Under the pieces are notes generated by a model. It searched no databases, was not told where the DNA came from, and saw only the letters and a program-made list of their open reading frames with translations. DNA of 64,000 nucleotides from Kudoa neothunni (lineage: Eukaryota; Cnidaria): the NCBI GenBank assembly GCA_964304625.1, contig OZ199839.1:11656001-11720000 (forward strand), written 5' to 3'. This document shows positions 35,865 through 47,902 of the stretch, piece after piece. Position numbers and translations under genes: made by a program. How positions within the stretch are numbered: the stretch's first letter is position 1; every line of letters starts with the position of its first letter.

Positions 35865-36660
35865 TTAACTGGGAAATACTTTTGACAAAATCAGAAGAAT
35901 TGGATAAGACAATGGAACTCAATGACGAACCAATAGTATAGTTAATTATGCCGACTTTTCATATGGTATGCATATATTAGATTACCGGTAATTTTATAAA
36001 AGCTTGGAATAAAATAGTGTATGAAGTAATCGAAACAAGTAACTAAAACCACGTACAATTACAATTATAATAACTTTCAATTTAGCACCAATTCAAAATA
36101 ATTCAACCATTGAAGACAGCCCAAAAAAAGAGAAGGAGGAAGAAACTTCGTAAATAGATCAAAATAATGACATTAATATAATAATTATCTTGTTTGTAGA
36201 ATCTTCTTAAAACAAATTAACCTTTTGGACAAGAATATCATAAATATTGACGTTACTGAGGAAGTCGATTCGGACAATATAAAATTGAAGACAATCACAA
36301 CACAAGAGGCTTCAAAAACGATATATTTTGCTAAACCAATAGCCGACAATGAAATTAATGACATGTTACAGAATTCAACGCTTGCTGTAAACAACGATGA
36401 GCCATTGCAATCCACTTATTTGCACATGGAATTTTCAGCTGATGATTCTTCCGCTGAAGCGGACAACCAGAGTAAAATTGTGTTGGCCGTAACGAAAAAT
36501 AAGGAAATTAACAATTCAACACAAACGAGTGATATTATTGCAGGAGATGTGCTAATCATAAAAGTTTCAAATAATCGGACAAAAAAATTAAATATAACGT
36601 TCAGTCAAATTATAAAAACCAATGATAAAAAGAACAATTTTAGATGTTGCACGTTAGATA
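35865..36660 (+). CDS. Linker and GAIN-like region of the adhesion receptor
   Basis: The exon 36200-36660 reads in one frame from IFLKQINLLDKNIINIDVTE through ASKTIYFAKPIADNEIND to KVSNNRTKKLNITFSQI and NNFRCCTLDS. This matches the GAIN fold in position, length (about 150 residues before the GPS) and beta-rich pattern, not by a clear sequence match. Short linker exons precede it near 35865-35935 (INWEILLTKSEELDKTMEL) and 36086-36149 (PIQNNSTIEDSPKKEKEEE, acidic). The junction between those two is not phase-consistent in my reading, so one border is wrong or an exon is missed. The donor at 36661 (52-bp intron) is good. Confidence 0.6.
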
Positions 36661-36712
36661 GTATATTAATACTATTAATTATTGTAAATAATAACCATGT
36701 TTCCTTATAAAG

Positions 36713-37853
36713 GTAAAACGTTAGCTTGGGAAACTAAATACTGCTCAATTTTACATGAAGTCCCTATTTCAACATTCCTCACCAATTACACATGCACTTG
36801 CAATCACACAACAAGTTATGCAATCATATACGATATTTTTGACGACGATTCGACAAAAAATATTTATTATCAACATCAAATATCCCTAATCACAACTGGC
36901 ATTTCGATGGTATTTTTGTTCCTCACATTTGTGTGCATTTTATCATCTAAGTAAATTTTTTACGGTAAATAGAAATTGAATGTTAACTGTTTGATTATAG
37001 AGTTGTTAAAAAAATAAGAATTTTGGCTCAATTGTGGATGTGTGTGGCTATATTTATATTCCACTTGGCATTTATCTTGGGAAATGTGTTTAACAAAAAA
37101 CATCGTTCCTGTTTTTATGTTGCCACCTTTTTACATTATAGCCTTATGAGTCAATACATGGCGTTGTTATTAAATTCTCTTGTTGTTGTCAAAAACCTTT
37201 TATTAACAATGAAAAAAGTAAAGAAAATAATTATGAAAATTATAGCACTACTTTTTCTAAGTGAGTATATTCGTTTAAACTTAATAATATTTAAATTTTA
37301 GTCATTCCTATATTTGTTGCAGCAATTTCTAGCCAATTATTTAGTGCTAATTACGTCATAAAAACAAAGTATTTAAGTTATATCAATTTTCATTGCAATT
37401 TATTTGAATATTTATAGTTGTATTCCACATGGTTGGCTAAAGTTGGTGACAATCACGATTCCTGGAGTGTGTATACTATTTTTTAATCTAATGGTATTGT
37501 TCCTGGTATTACGCACAATCTACAGGTCCGAAATTACAAATAAGAAAAAATGTTCAATCAATCAACGAGCAAAACAGTTACTGTTCCTATTCATGATGTT
37601 AGGAATGCCGATGCTAATCCAATTTTTATCCTTCTTCATTAAAAGTGAAATAATTATATTGGTTTCCAATTGTTTAAACACGTCAATGGGAACATTCTTA
37701 TTTTTCATCTTTGTTGTTGGAAACAAAGAAATGAGAACTCATATAAAATCAACACTTGGAACAGGATCAAGCCGGAAGAGGATAATATCAATGAATAGAA
37801 GTAAATCCACAACCAAGATGACAACTTTTACATCAAGATATAAAAAACGATAA
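36713..37853 (+). CDS. GPS motif and seven-transmembrane domain of an adhesion GPCR
   Basis: Exons 36713-36950, 37001-37260, 37302-37368 and 37418-37853. The GPS reads TLAWETKYC ... YTCTCNHTTSYAII, with Trp, the Cys pair CTC and His before the expected autoproteolysis point. TM1 is SLITTGISMVFLFLTFVCIL. Exon 2 carries TM2-TM4, with Cys at CFYVATFLHYSLMSQY (TM3 start). The small exon plus the start of the last one gives extracellular loop 2 with NCIPHGWL, supplying the partner Cys. TM5-TM7 follow (PGVCILFFNLMVLFLVL; LLFLFMMLGMPMLIQFL; MGTFLFFIFVVGNKEMR). The tail is short, Ser/Thr/Lys-rich, ending at a stop at 37851-37853. Introns are 41-50 bp and phase-consistent throughout. It is a family B2-type receptor; ligand unknown. 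Confidence 0.88.
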
Positions 37854-37944
37854 ATTCCTGTTAGTTAAAATAATATTGTTATTTCTCTAGTATAATATTA
37901 GTTTTCGTTCTTAGTTAGATTTCATTTCTTTAATTTGCCTTTAA

Positions 37945-37950
37945 AATAAA
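37945..37950 (+). promoter_or_regulatory. Poly(A) signal of the receptor gene
   Basis: AATAAA lies 92 bases after the receptor stop codon. A second AATAAA-type string lies near 38038. The rest of 37854-38821 shows no gene. Confidence 0.5.
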
Positions 37951-38821
37951 TCCATATTTGTAAACATTTCATTTTTATCATGTCTGTATACCCATTAAAA
38001 ATCTTAAATTTTTGTCTCAACTAATAATTTGGTCTAAATAAAATACTTAAACGGATGAATTAAAGTTTATAATTTCCTTAAATTAACAATTTTGTTTATT
38101 TTGTAATTTATTGCTACATACGTGCCAGAAAAATACTAACAGAAATAAATAATAAGTTGGTCGCAAGATGGTTCTTACGCGTTAGACCAGTGAAGAGAAT
38201 CTTATTACGCAGAATAGTTGCTGCGATAAAAACAAATTCCTCACTTGAAAACACAGCGGAGTAGTTGGGAACTTTTTATCCAAAAATCGAAACTATTGTA
38301 TTACGATGTATTATTTTATTTTTGTTTGGGAACTTATACAATTACCAATAGTATAATAACCCTCGAATATCTGGCAAAATAGTTACATGAATTTTTGAAG
38401 AGGACCGCTATGGTCCTATGCAATTTATTTGTAGCATATTTATATTCAAATCTATTTAACTATAATGATATATAAAACAATCTAATAGCATTGTTATAAG
38501 TTATAAAAAATGAAAAAAAAATTGAATTATAAAATTAAAATCAAATTTTTTAGACGCGCGCATTAAAAAAATAAATAATTTGAAAATATAAACTTATTAT
38601 TTTATGATTGTAATTGGCAAAAAACCATTATAATAAAGATATAATCAATAAATTATTTTGTTTATAACTACAAATGATAATTTGATACAAAAATACAAAA
38701 TAAATTAGTATTTTACAACATTAAATTGAATTACATGTCCAATCTATCTATACCATCTCATTATAATGACATTAATTCTAATCGTTTTGTCTAAAATCTA
38801 AATAGGTAAATTACACAAGTA

Positions 38822-40711
38822 CAGTCGAGATTGGATATTACGTGATTCGGTATTGCGTAATTTAAGATTTTCGATATGAAGATATTTACATTGGGACTTA
38901 ATTTTAGAGTTATATCATTACTTTATTTATTAAATTAATAATATAGAATAAAAATAAAAAAATATTTTTTCTATGTGCCTCTGATTTAGTATTGCGTAAA
39001 ACCTTTTTATTGCGTAACGTAAATTACCAACGTGACTCGATATTGCGTGATTTCATCTTCGATATGTCCAGGGAGCAGCGTGAAATTTCTGAGAAAATTA
39101 GAATAATACAATATTACAATTCAATAAAATCAATAAAGGGCGCAAAGAAAATGACGGTTGAAAAGTTTAAACTTAGTGGTATGATTATTTTTAATCGATA
39201 ACAATTTATTTCTTAAAGGACATTCAACGCTTGACAGAATTATTTCTCATGAAACCAAGCTTAAAAATTCAGATGTTGCAGGAAATAGGAAGAGGCATTC
39301 AATTGGAAGATTTATCAACATAAACGAAGAAGTTTATGAATGGTTTACCAAAAAACACACCAATGGTCACATTTCTGGTGACGTAATACTTGAAATGGCC
39401 ACCATAATTGCCAGAAAGAATGAAGTTCAAAATTTTAAAGCAAGCAGGGGTTGGCCAGCTGGGTTTAAAAAAAAAATTGGAACCATTTTCAAGCGTTTTC
39501 ATGGTGAAGCTGCGAGCGCTAACGTCGCGTCTATTGATTCATGGATCTATGAAAATAAAAATTTGATAAGCATATATAGCCCATAAAATATAATCAATAT
39601 TGACGAAACTGGTTTATTTTATGAGCAATTACAGAAAAATAGTTATTTATTAAAAGAAGAAAATGACATTAAAGATAAAAAGCTATCGAAAAAAAGAATA
39701 ACGATTTCGGTATCGTGCTCTTTAAGCGGAGAAAAGTTGCCCCTAGTCGTAATTGGGAAATACCAAAACCCCAGGTGCTTCAAGGGGGTAAAAAATTTAC
39801 CTTATGAGTATTATGCCCAAAAAAATTCTTGGATGACCTCTGCTATTTTTTTCCAGATAATGAAAAAATTAAATTTTAAAATGGAATCAGAACAACGAAA
39901 AATACTACAAGTGTTTTACAGCCACTCGATCTCGGAGTGATTAATTGTCTCAAAAGTAGATATAAAAAAATATTGTCTAGCCATATGGCATTATGTGATG
40001 ATTCGTTAAATAATAAATTTACATTACTTAATGCAATTTTGACACTCCAAGAAGCATGGAACAGTATTCCATCTGAAATTATTGTCAACTGTTTTAAAAA
40101 GTCGGGCATATTTAGCGAAAGTAAAAGCTAATGCGAACTTCAAAAATCAATCCATTATCATAGAAGATACAGAGACGGAAACAAATGATAAAATTTTAGA
40201 AGATGAATAGAATATAAATATACAATAAAATTTTAATATTTTTATAGTCGAGGAGGAAACATGGGAGATTAACTTTGATGATGATAACGGCGATGTCTTA
40301 ATATCAACAGTGAATCCAATTCAGAATGAAATCGAATCTAATGAGGAAGAACCAAAAGTTCCAATAAAAGATATAAAGCATGCCGTAAGTACATTAAGGA
40401 AGGTGTTTATTCAGGAAGATCCATCTGGACTCATCGATCTTCATCCGACAATTGATCGAATTTTAAAAATATCTCAAAGATAGCACCAAACTAAAATTAC
40501 TTCATTTTTTCATAAAAATTAATAATTTTGTCTGGTTGAGTTAAATAAAATTCCTTATATTTATTTTATTTCACTAGCAATGATTTAAAGTAGGATAAAC
40601 GCACAAAACAAGTTCAAATCGAATAATTTTACAAGTGCGCTCATGTGCGTGACTCGATATTGCGTAATTTTTCCTTGGTCCCAAAAATTACGCAATATCG
40701 AATCTCGACTG
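38822..40711 (+). mobile_element. Tigger/pogo element with intact ends and TA duplication, transposase damaged
   Basis: Ends CAGTCGAGATTGGATATTAC and, inverted, CAGTCGAGATTCGATATTGC are flanked by TA (38820-38821, 40712-40713). The protein starts at 39064 (MSREQREISEKIRIIQYY), has a 40-bp intron at 39179-39218, then CENP-B-type HTH (STLDRIISHETK; ASRGWPAGFKKK) and NIDETGLFY, the first catalytic Asp. A TAA at 39584-39586 interrupts the frame and a deletion near 39905 removes the second-Asp block. The C-terminal part (VLQPLDLGVINC; an acidic tail 40249-40482 with VNPIQNEIESNEEE) is in other frames. ATTGCGT repeats lie inside both ends. Confidence 0.88.
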
Positions 40712-40712
40712 T

Positions 40713-42330
40713 ATTTCAATTTGGAAAATTGCCAGCAGTATAACTTTAAGAAAATTGCTCGAAAGTGCACATGGAAAAGAAGTTCCATTGTCCTATGACG
40801 CAATTTTTAATTCATTAATCATTGTGGAAAACTCAAGACCTGCACTCTGTTGTGACGAATGGACATCAAGGTAAAATAAACGTTTCCTTAATATCCAAGC
40901 CTATTTCGAGGGGAAAAATCTCTCTTGGTGTAACAGGAGTGACAGAAAGATGCACAGGTGTAGAATTGGCTTGATTAATAAATAAACAACTCTGCAAATT
41001 TGGAGTCAATTCATTATTTATGTGCATTGACGGAGCTTCGAACATGGAAAAATGTACGTATGAGCTGGAATCTGATGAATTAGAATTTGATGAGCAGGAG
41101 TTTGTTCTTATGTCCAACTTTTTTGATGTTGTTTCTCGGGCCAGGTCAATTATCAATTTTTTTTCAAGATCTGGATTGGCTACCGACACATTAAGGAAGT
41201 CGTGTGAGGAAAAAGGAATACAATATTTATCTCTAAATTCTGATTGTGTCACACGTTTGTCCAGTTTATATCAAATGTTGATAAAGTTCGTTCAAATGTA
41301 CCAGGCAATAGAGCATACTTATTCTATTCTGGAAAAGGAATTATCAGTAGACAAGGACGAAATAATTGTCATCAATGTAATTACTTACATAATATTTTTA
41401 TGAATGATTTACAATAAAGGAACTAACATCATCTCTTGAAATTGTACATCGAGCTGTTCTTAGATTGTCTGAGTCGGTTATTAATTTGGCGCAATGTGAT
41501 TTTATATTGACAGGCGCAATAACTGAACTCACACTTATTGAGGGATCAATTGCATCGAAACTAAAAGAAAACGTCATCAAGCGCTGCAAAGAAAGACGGA
41601 CAATTTGGTCGGATATTTTTTTAAATCTAAGTTTTGATTCAAAAATCTGTGACAAAAGTTTTTTCTACAAAAGACAGTCACATTTTGAGCTAGAGGAAAC
41701 GATAAACTTTGTTGAGCCAGTTGATCAAATTGAAAGTGAAGCCCCTGAGTCTAATTTGGACTTAGAAGATTCGATAAATTACGTTTCCGAGCCCAAGCGT
41801 TTAAAACTTACCGACTCAGATGAAACCCTCAATTTTACATGTCATGACGTGATGATGGATCGCTTAGAAAGAGTTCGAAAATCCTTTTCTAACATAAGAT
41901 CCACGAGCATTGATTCCGAAAGATGTTTTTCCTTGTGTAATCACATCATAACCCCACTAAGAACAAGATTGAGCGATTCAAAACTCGACATTATCGTGTT
42001 TATTTATGAAAACCGAAATAATTAATTTTTGTTTGATTCTAATGATATTTGTTATGATGCATTATGTAGAATTCTAACATAAATAGACTATAACCACTTT
42101 TAAAAGGAAGGATCTATCATATTTTGAGAATTAAATTTTTTAAAAAGAGAATACAAAATTAATTAAACTGTAAGATAATTTTAAACCTTTTTATAAAAGT
42201 ATGTTTAAGAGTGAATAGTTTATATTTATATTTTCGTATAAATCATTAAATATTTCTTCTAAATAATTTAAAAAAAATAACAAAAAATCGAAAACCGATT
42301 TTAAAAAAACCGAAAACCGAACCGAATTAA
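40713..42330 (+). pseudogene. hAT transposase remnant
   Basis: It begins immediately after the Tigger right end. In order: ALCCDEWTS (hAT catalytic Asp region), VTGVTERCTGVELA, MCIDGASNMEKCTYELESDE, DCVTRLSSLYQMLIKF (the T-R-W-N-type block), and a C-terminal dimerisation region SIDSERCFSLCNHIITPLRT to VFIYENRNN with a stop at 42023-42025. A stop lies near 40970 and the frame changes at about 41400. The N-terminal part is missing. Repeated AACCGAAAACCGAACCG near 42290-42330 resembles a hAT end and may be the right terminus. Confidence 0.75.
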
Positions 42331-42524
42331 ACCTTATTTTTATCCATCTTTGGAGACAACAAGAGGGACATATCTTCAATGCTCGTATCGCTATCAACAT
42401 CTTCGTCATTGTTGACTGACTCATTAATTATGTCATCCAAGTCCTCTGAACCACTTTCAATGTATAGTGTATCGTCAACACTTTCATAATCGTTTAAAAA
42501 AATATGTTTTTTGTCATAATTCAT
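42327..42524 (-). pseudogene. Possible acidic N-terminal leader of a transposase
   Basis: A 65-residue minus-strand frame starting at an ATG is very acidic (SGSEDLDDIINESVNNDEDV). Such leaders precede piggyBac DDE domains, including the neighbour at 43004 (SVSDNDFSESENDTV). It points away from the piggyBac at 42595 and is cut off at the hAT end. It could also be a chance frame. Confidence 0.3.
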
Positions 42525-42594
42525 TTTTTAAGCAAATTTATTGTTGAGAGATCAAGTTTGTCATAAAATAAATTCAATTAAAATTTTTGATTAA

Positions 42595-44872
42595 CCTTTC
42601 CGTGCCTAGTGATGCCATATGGCATCATTTTGTTAATTAGCAAATTTCTCCGTTATTACATATTTCTGCAAGACAAAATTTGTCATATTATTAGATGAAC
42701 ATCAACGTGATCATTCAAAAATTATGAAAGTGTTAGGTTTTATATTTTCATGTAATAAAATAGATAATAATACTTGCTGTTGAGATTAGCAAAACTGACC
42801 CCTTCGAACGATAACTATAAGACTAAAGAAACAGTTTTACTCAACTGATAAAAATTTATTGTATTAGTGTAATAAAATATTTTTAAAAATATAGATTAAA
42901 ATTGTGGAAAGTTTTAACACTAAGGTTCAAAATGAAAAATAAACAATGATACCATATGGCATCACTCGGCGGGGGCCGATTACACGTGGGAGAATGATGA
43001 AGGATGCTGATTTTATTAAAAAAACAAATTCGGGAGGATGATGAAACTTTTAATAATTCTGTCAGTGATAACGACTTTTCTGAAAGCGAAAACGATACGG
43101 TAACTCCTGACGTTGATCCTAGGTGGATTCTAAATGAATCTTTTGATGGTAAAAACTCAACTGCATCAAAATCTATTTTTAAGGAAGTTGATGGTGATAT
43201 TTTTGAACCAATTTATTATTTCAATCAGTTTTTTAACGACGCCCTTTTTGAACTAATTTTAAATGAAACGAATAAATACGCATCAACATTAAATTCGTCG
43301 TTTAAAACTACAATTGAGGAAATCCGGCTATTAATTGGTATTCTTATTCGAATGTCTGTCGTAAAACTGCCCCGATATAGGAATTATTGGTCAACAAAAT
43401 TAATTACAACACCATATCCGACAGAATGACGAGGGATAGATTCGATTCGTTATTAAGATATTTACATTTCTGCGACAATAACAATATTGTTTTAAATCCT
43501 AATAACGATGGTTACGACAGGGTTTTTAAGATAAGACCTGTCCTTGACATAATACGGCAGGCTTGCTTAGTTATCGAGCCTGAATACCATCAATCCGTTG
43601 ATGAGCAAATTATTCCCTTTAAGGGGAAATCGGTCTTAAAACGTTATTTACCATTGAAACCTACCAAACGAGGTTTTAAAGTTTTTACGAGGAATGGTGC
43701 CGGTGGAATTATCCATGATTTTTACTTTGAATCTGGAACTACTTTAATGTTACAACATCTACGGGGAATAAGTCATCGGACATAGTGTTGAAACTTTGAA
43801 TAGTTCTAAATATCATAAATACTATGATAATTACTTTTCAAGTTTAACTTGCATGCCAAACTTTTGGAGCTTGGTTACTTTTCTACCAGCACCATAAGAA
43901 AAACTCGCATGACAAAGTGTCCTTTTAAAGCAGAAAAAGAGTTTAAAAATCAACCTAGAGGAAGTTTTGAATATAGAATCTATTGTCTAAATAACTCAAA
44001 AATAAATGTTGTACGCTGGTTAGATGGATCTATCGTTAATGTATCATCCACTTTTATTCTGCCTTTCCGATGTCTTCTGTACAAAGGTATGACAAAAAAC
44101 ATAAAAAAGTTCTCAATATCAGTTATCCTCGAATCTTAAAAATGTATAACAAGTACACGGGTGGGGTCGATTTGTTTGATATGTTGATGGCATTGTATCG
44201 ATTAGATCATAAGTCATAAAAGTGGTACATCAGAATATTTTTTTGGTGCTTAAATCTCTGCTTACTAAATGGATGGCTCATTTATCGCAGACAATGTAAA
44301 CTAATGGATATAGACAGTAAAAAGATTATGGATCTTCAAAACTTTACATTAGAGGTAAGTGAGCACCTAATGTTTTACTGCCAAAACATAGAACGTGTGC
44401 CAAAAAGGGGTAGACCATCATCCACCGAAGTGACCGTCAACCAAAGTATGCCTAATCGCAAGCGAACGTCCGATGGAATGTTTCATTATCCAGAATCTAG
44501 AAATGAAAAAAGAGATGCAAGTACTGTTCAATGTATTCTAGGATTTACTGCATAAAATGCAACGTCGCTCTGTGCCTTAACATTAGCAGAAATTGTTTTA
44601 AAGAATACCATACAATATAAAAACACCATTTTTCGTTCTTATTTTCTTTATAAACAGCAATATTGTGCTTGGTTTTTTGAACCGCGCTTGCACATTAATG
44701 TGTTTGAAAATTTGGGACGGCCGAGTGATGCCATATGGCATCATGCATGTAACTTTTATTTTAGCACAATCAAATCCAAAAATGTTACACACGATTTATT
44801 TTACTATAAAAATGTCATATATGTTATCAAGTATTTTTTTCCATCTGTCAAAAAAATTTCGGCGTCAAAGGG
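42595..44872 (+). mobile_element. piggyBac element (PGBD-type) with TTAA sites and subterminal palindromes
   Basis: TTAA at 42591-42594 and 44873-44876; both ends start CCTTT. The perfect palindrome TGATGCCATATGGCATCA lies just inside each end (about 42610 and 44726), with a one-base variant at about 42949. The transposase runs 43004-44555 with frameshifts near 43420, 43785 and 43850 and a break near 44140. It has an acidic leader, YFNQFFNDALFELILNET, RLLIGILIRMSVVKLPRYRN, SVDEQIIPFKGK (first Asp), YYDNYFSSL (second Asp), YNKYTGGVDLFDMLMALYRL (third Asp) and a Lys/Arg/Pro-rich tail. All three Asp are present, so it died by frame loss rather than active-site change. Confidence 0.85.
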
Positions 44873-45095
44873 TTAAACATATAATGGTAGTGGGGGAGTG
44901 TGTGGCACTTAAAAATCACTATCTTGCGCATGTTCCTTCTTCGTAATTTTTTCACGATTGTTTATAAGAAAATAAAATAACACCGAGAGCAAAGATCCAG
45001 CTCAAAATAACTTCTAAATTCTAACAATTCTTAACCCGAACGTTGTCGGATGCACGTGCAATCTCCATCGTGTGACAATAAACATTGAATTTTCT

Positions 45096-46741
45096 CTTAC
45101 TCTCTCCTCTTATTAACTCGACTATAACATATTATCAATATTTAAATTTTCGTCTATTTTAATATAATAACTTTAAATTGAGAAACTTAAAAACAGACCC
45201 TTCGCATTTTCCACAAAAAACATCATATTTTCTATTACATATATATGTTGTATTAACTACAAATGTATATAAACAAGTTTAATATAGGTATGTTTAGTTT
45301 ATAATTTTTTTGGACGATTTTATATTTACTTATAGAATGGTTATACATGCATTTTTATTAACATTTATTAACTGCGGAAATTATATATGTTAATAATAAC
45401 ATTCCTAAAAGTTCATTACGTTAAAGACCTTATGAAAAAAATCTGTGCACAAATATTTTATTGAAATGTGTTTATTTAACAATTATTGTTGATAAATAAA
45501 AATGGGAGCCAGAATCAAATTTGAGTATAAATGTAGTGTAACGATTATCATAGTAATCGCAATAATTTCTACACAACATGTTTAAAATAATACATTTGTC
45601 AAATTGTTACTATTTTATCACAAATTATGGGCAATATTATATATTATATGTTATAATGATCGCATAATTCTCAATTAAAATTATTCAAACGGTGGCAATA
45701 ATTTAATTATTTTAATGTGTTATTTTTTAATCTACATATTTGCTTCATTACCAAAAAGATCATTTAGAAAATTTTAATATTATATTGTATTTTTCAGGTA
45801 AATAAATCTTTTCGAAATAATAAAAGAATTATATAGTAATGGAATCTTCACTGAGATATTATGTTTATTAGGCAAACAATTTTTTATTGTTATTCTCATT
45901 TCATTAAATCAGGGGTTCTCAACCAGGAATAAATTAAGTAACATCAAAATTGGATGTGGAATTTTTTGCTTTATGTGCGTGGGATGTATTGCAGGATTTC
46001 TAAGGAATTATATTATGCGGGGCTATTAAAATCTATATGAATTAAGGAGGAATTCTTATTAAATTTTTTAGGAATAAATATTTAACAGTTATTTTAAAAG
46101 TATTATCAATCTCTATCTTTTATGCCTCTTTTATTTTTTGGTGATGCATCCCCTAATAATTATAATTATACTTACCATGACTATTTTCATGGTAATTAAT
46201 ATTTATGGGTCAAAAGTTGTGACCGCTTTAATTATGTCTAGGCCATATGAGCTAAGAAATTGGCAACAAATAATTTACTTTAGCAAATCTGAAAAATTAA
46301 ATCTATATATCTTATAATATACGACATATATTCTTTATGCATTAAAAAAAGTTGCAATATCGTTAATTTAATAATTTTTGCATAATCATAGATAGACATA
46401 TATTTATTTATTCAGTAGCATAGTTAATCATACTAAAAACGTTATTTAAAAGTTCAAATTTTTTCCCATTGTTATAGTTTGGGATTAAGGCCGCGCAAAA
46501 GAAAGAGAACTGGAATAAAATAGACTAAAGGTAGTGATGGTATTCCTCTCCGTTTAGTCGTGTCTATGTATATCTATAGCGTGGGCCCCGCGTCGGTCCC
46601 CACCGGGTCGCCCACCCGGGAACGACTTCCCTCTTTATTGTGAGGGATCGTGATTCTCGGATTATGACACCCATAAATTTATCTGAACCATTCCTCAGAT
46701 AAATATGCTTCTAAGTTTTCAAAAGAAATTCCTCTTTTTAT
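45096..46741. other. Non-coding interior of the Merlin element
   Basis: AT-rich, with a hAT-like end at about 45913 (CAGGGGTTCTCAACCAGG) lacking a partner. A strikingly GC-rich patch at 46576-46630 contains GGGCCCCGCG and ACCGGGTCGCCCACCCGGGA. No gene is seen. Confidence 0.5.
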
Positions 46742-47902
46742 TCATAGGAATTTTGTTTTCAGCCTTCCCCAGCAAGCCTCGATGGTATTAGTGTGACACC
46801 CATCGCGAACATATTCTATAGAATGATTAATTTTTATATGATTATAACCAAGTGATGATAAACTATTGTAGGCAGATTACTCATCATTAAAAATGGTCGA
46901 CCCAGAAATGACTTCATTCTTAATAATTTCGGTCAAGGTTTCGGAATTTCCTTTTTCGACGTAGAAGTATCGAACCTCCTTTAGCCACCTTTTGTTATTG
47001 TCGCCGACTTGACAAAGTGTCAAACCAAATATCCACGGCTCGTCAAAACGGTCACCGTATCTTTCTCTTCTTGCTGAATTCATATACTTAAATGAATAGA
47101 ACAAAGTAATCATATATTACTTGAGGAATTATCCGACACTTCGTTCTCTGATGGTTCATATTGGCTTCCGCTCATAACATCGATTGCTACAGGATCAAAA
47201 GTATAACAAGCCATAATAAAGAAATATAATGCATCAAATAATAGAGATAATCACTTAGATCAACAAATTCTTTGTTCGGAGACCTCTTCCAAACGTCTCC
47301 TTTTAAATAACGGCCACGGCTATTTTTTCGTTTTACGCGGAGAAGAGTTTCGTCTATTTCTACTACGAAACCTTCTCCACCAAATTTGGATCGTTGGTTA
47401 AAGTTCTGGGCGAAAATATCTCGTAGCTTCGTAAACCACATAGCCACCGTTTTCTTGTCAGAATGAATCAATTCGGAGGCGGATAAAATAGAATTATCCA
47501 TAGATCCGTAATAAATAATTTCACAAATTTTTTCGACCGTCAGGTTATGAGATGGACCATGACAACTTGAAATAGAAAAGAATGTCCCATTCCTCGGAGA
47601 TACCTTGGTTTTGCATCTAAATCCCGTCAAGGTGGTTTTTAGAGACAACGCTATTATTTTTTACAAAAATAGCAAAACATATCATCATAATTATTCCGTT
47701 CGTATGATGTCATTTCTGAAATAGGTCTTCTGACATTTGGTTTTCGTTTTGTTGATGAAAAACATTTAAAATTATAACATTTAGAGCACCTATGAGGTTG
47801 AGAACGAAGATACCTTTTATGTAGCAATGCATTAAATAATTTCATGGGATCATTAATTAATGAAAAAAAAGCGTTATCTCCTAGAAAACTTAACGAATCC
47901 AT
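46742..47902 (-). pseudogene. ISXO2-like (DDE_Tnp_IS1595) transposase of the Merlin element
   Basis: It starts MDSLSFLGDNAFFSLINDP. A zinc-binding region follows (HRCSKCYNFKCF, then FCYFCKK), a frame change near 47650, then GFRCKTKVSPRNGTFFSI and the first catalytic Asp in FVVEIDETLLRVKRKNSRGR. After a stretch of about 70 residues with no match and stops (perhaps an insertion or intron) come DEPWIFGLTLCQVG, TIFNDE*SAYNSLSSLGYNH (second Asp; a conserved Trp position is now TAA) and GCHTNTIEACWGRLK (catalytic Glu). The stop is at 46742. The protein is broken in at least three places but keeps all catalytic residues. Confidence 0.85.

Noticed and set aside
41398-41655. Minus-strand frame over the hAT transposase
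   Set aside because: Antisense shadow of a recognisable hAT C-terminal region on the plus strand.
44598-44946. Frames on both strands near the piggyBac right end
   Set aside because: Shadows of the element's non-coding end; the palindrome TGATGCCATATGGCATCA generates similar frames on both strands.
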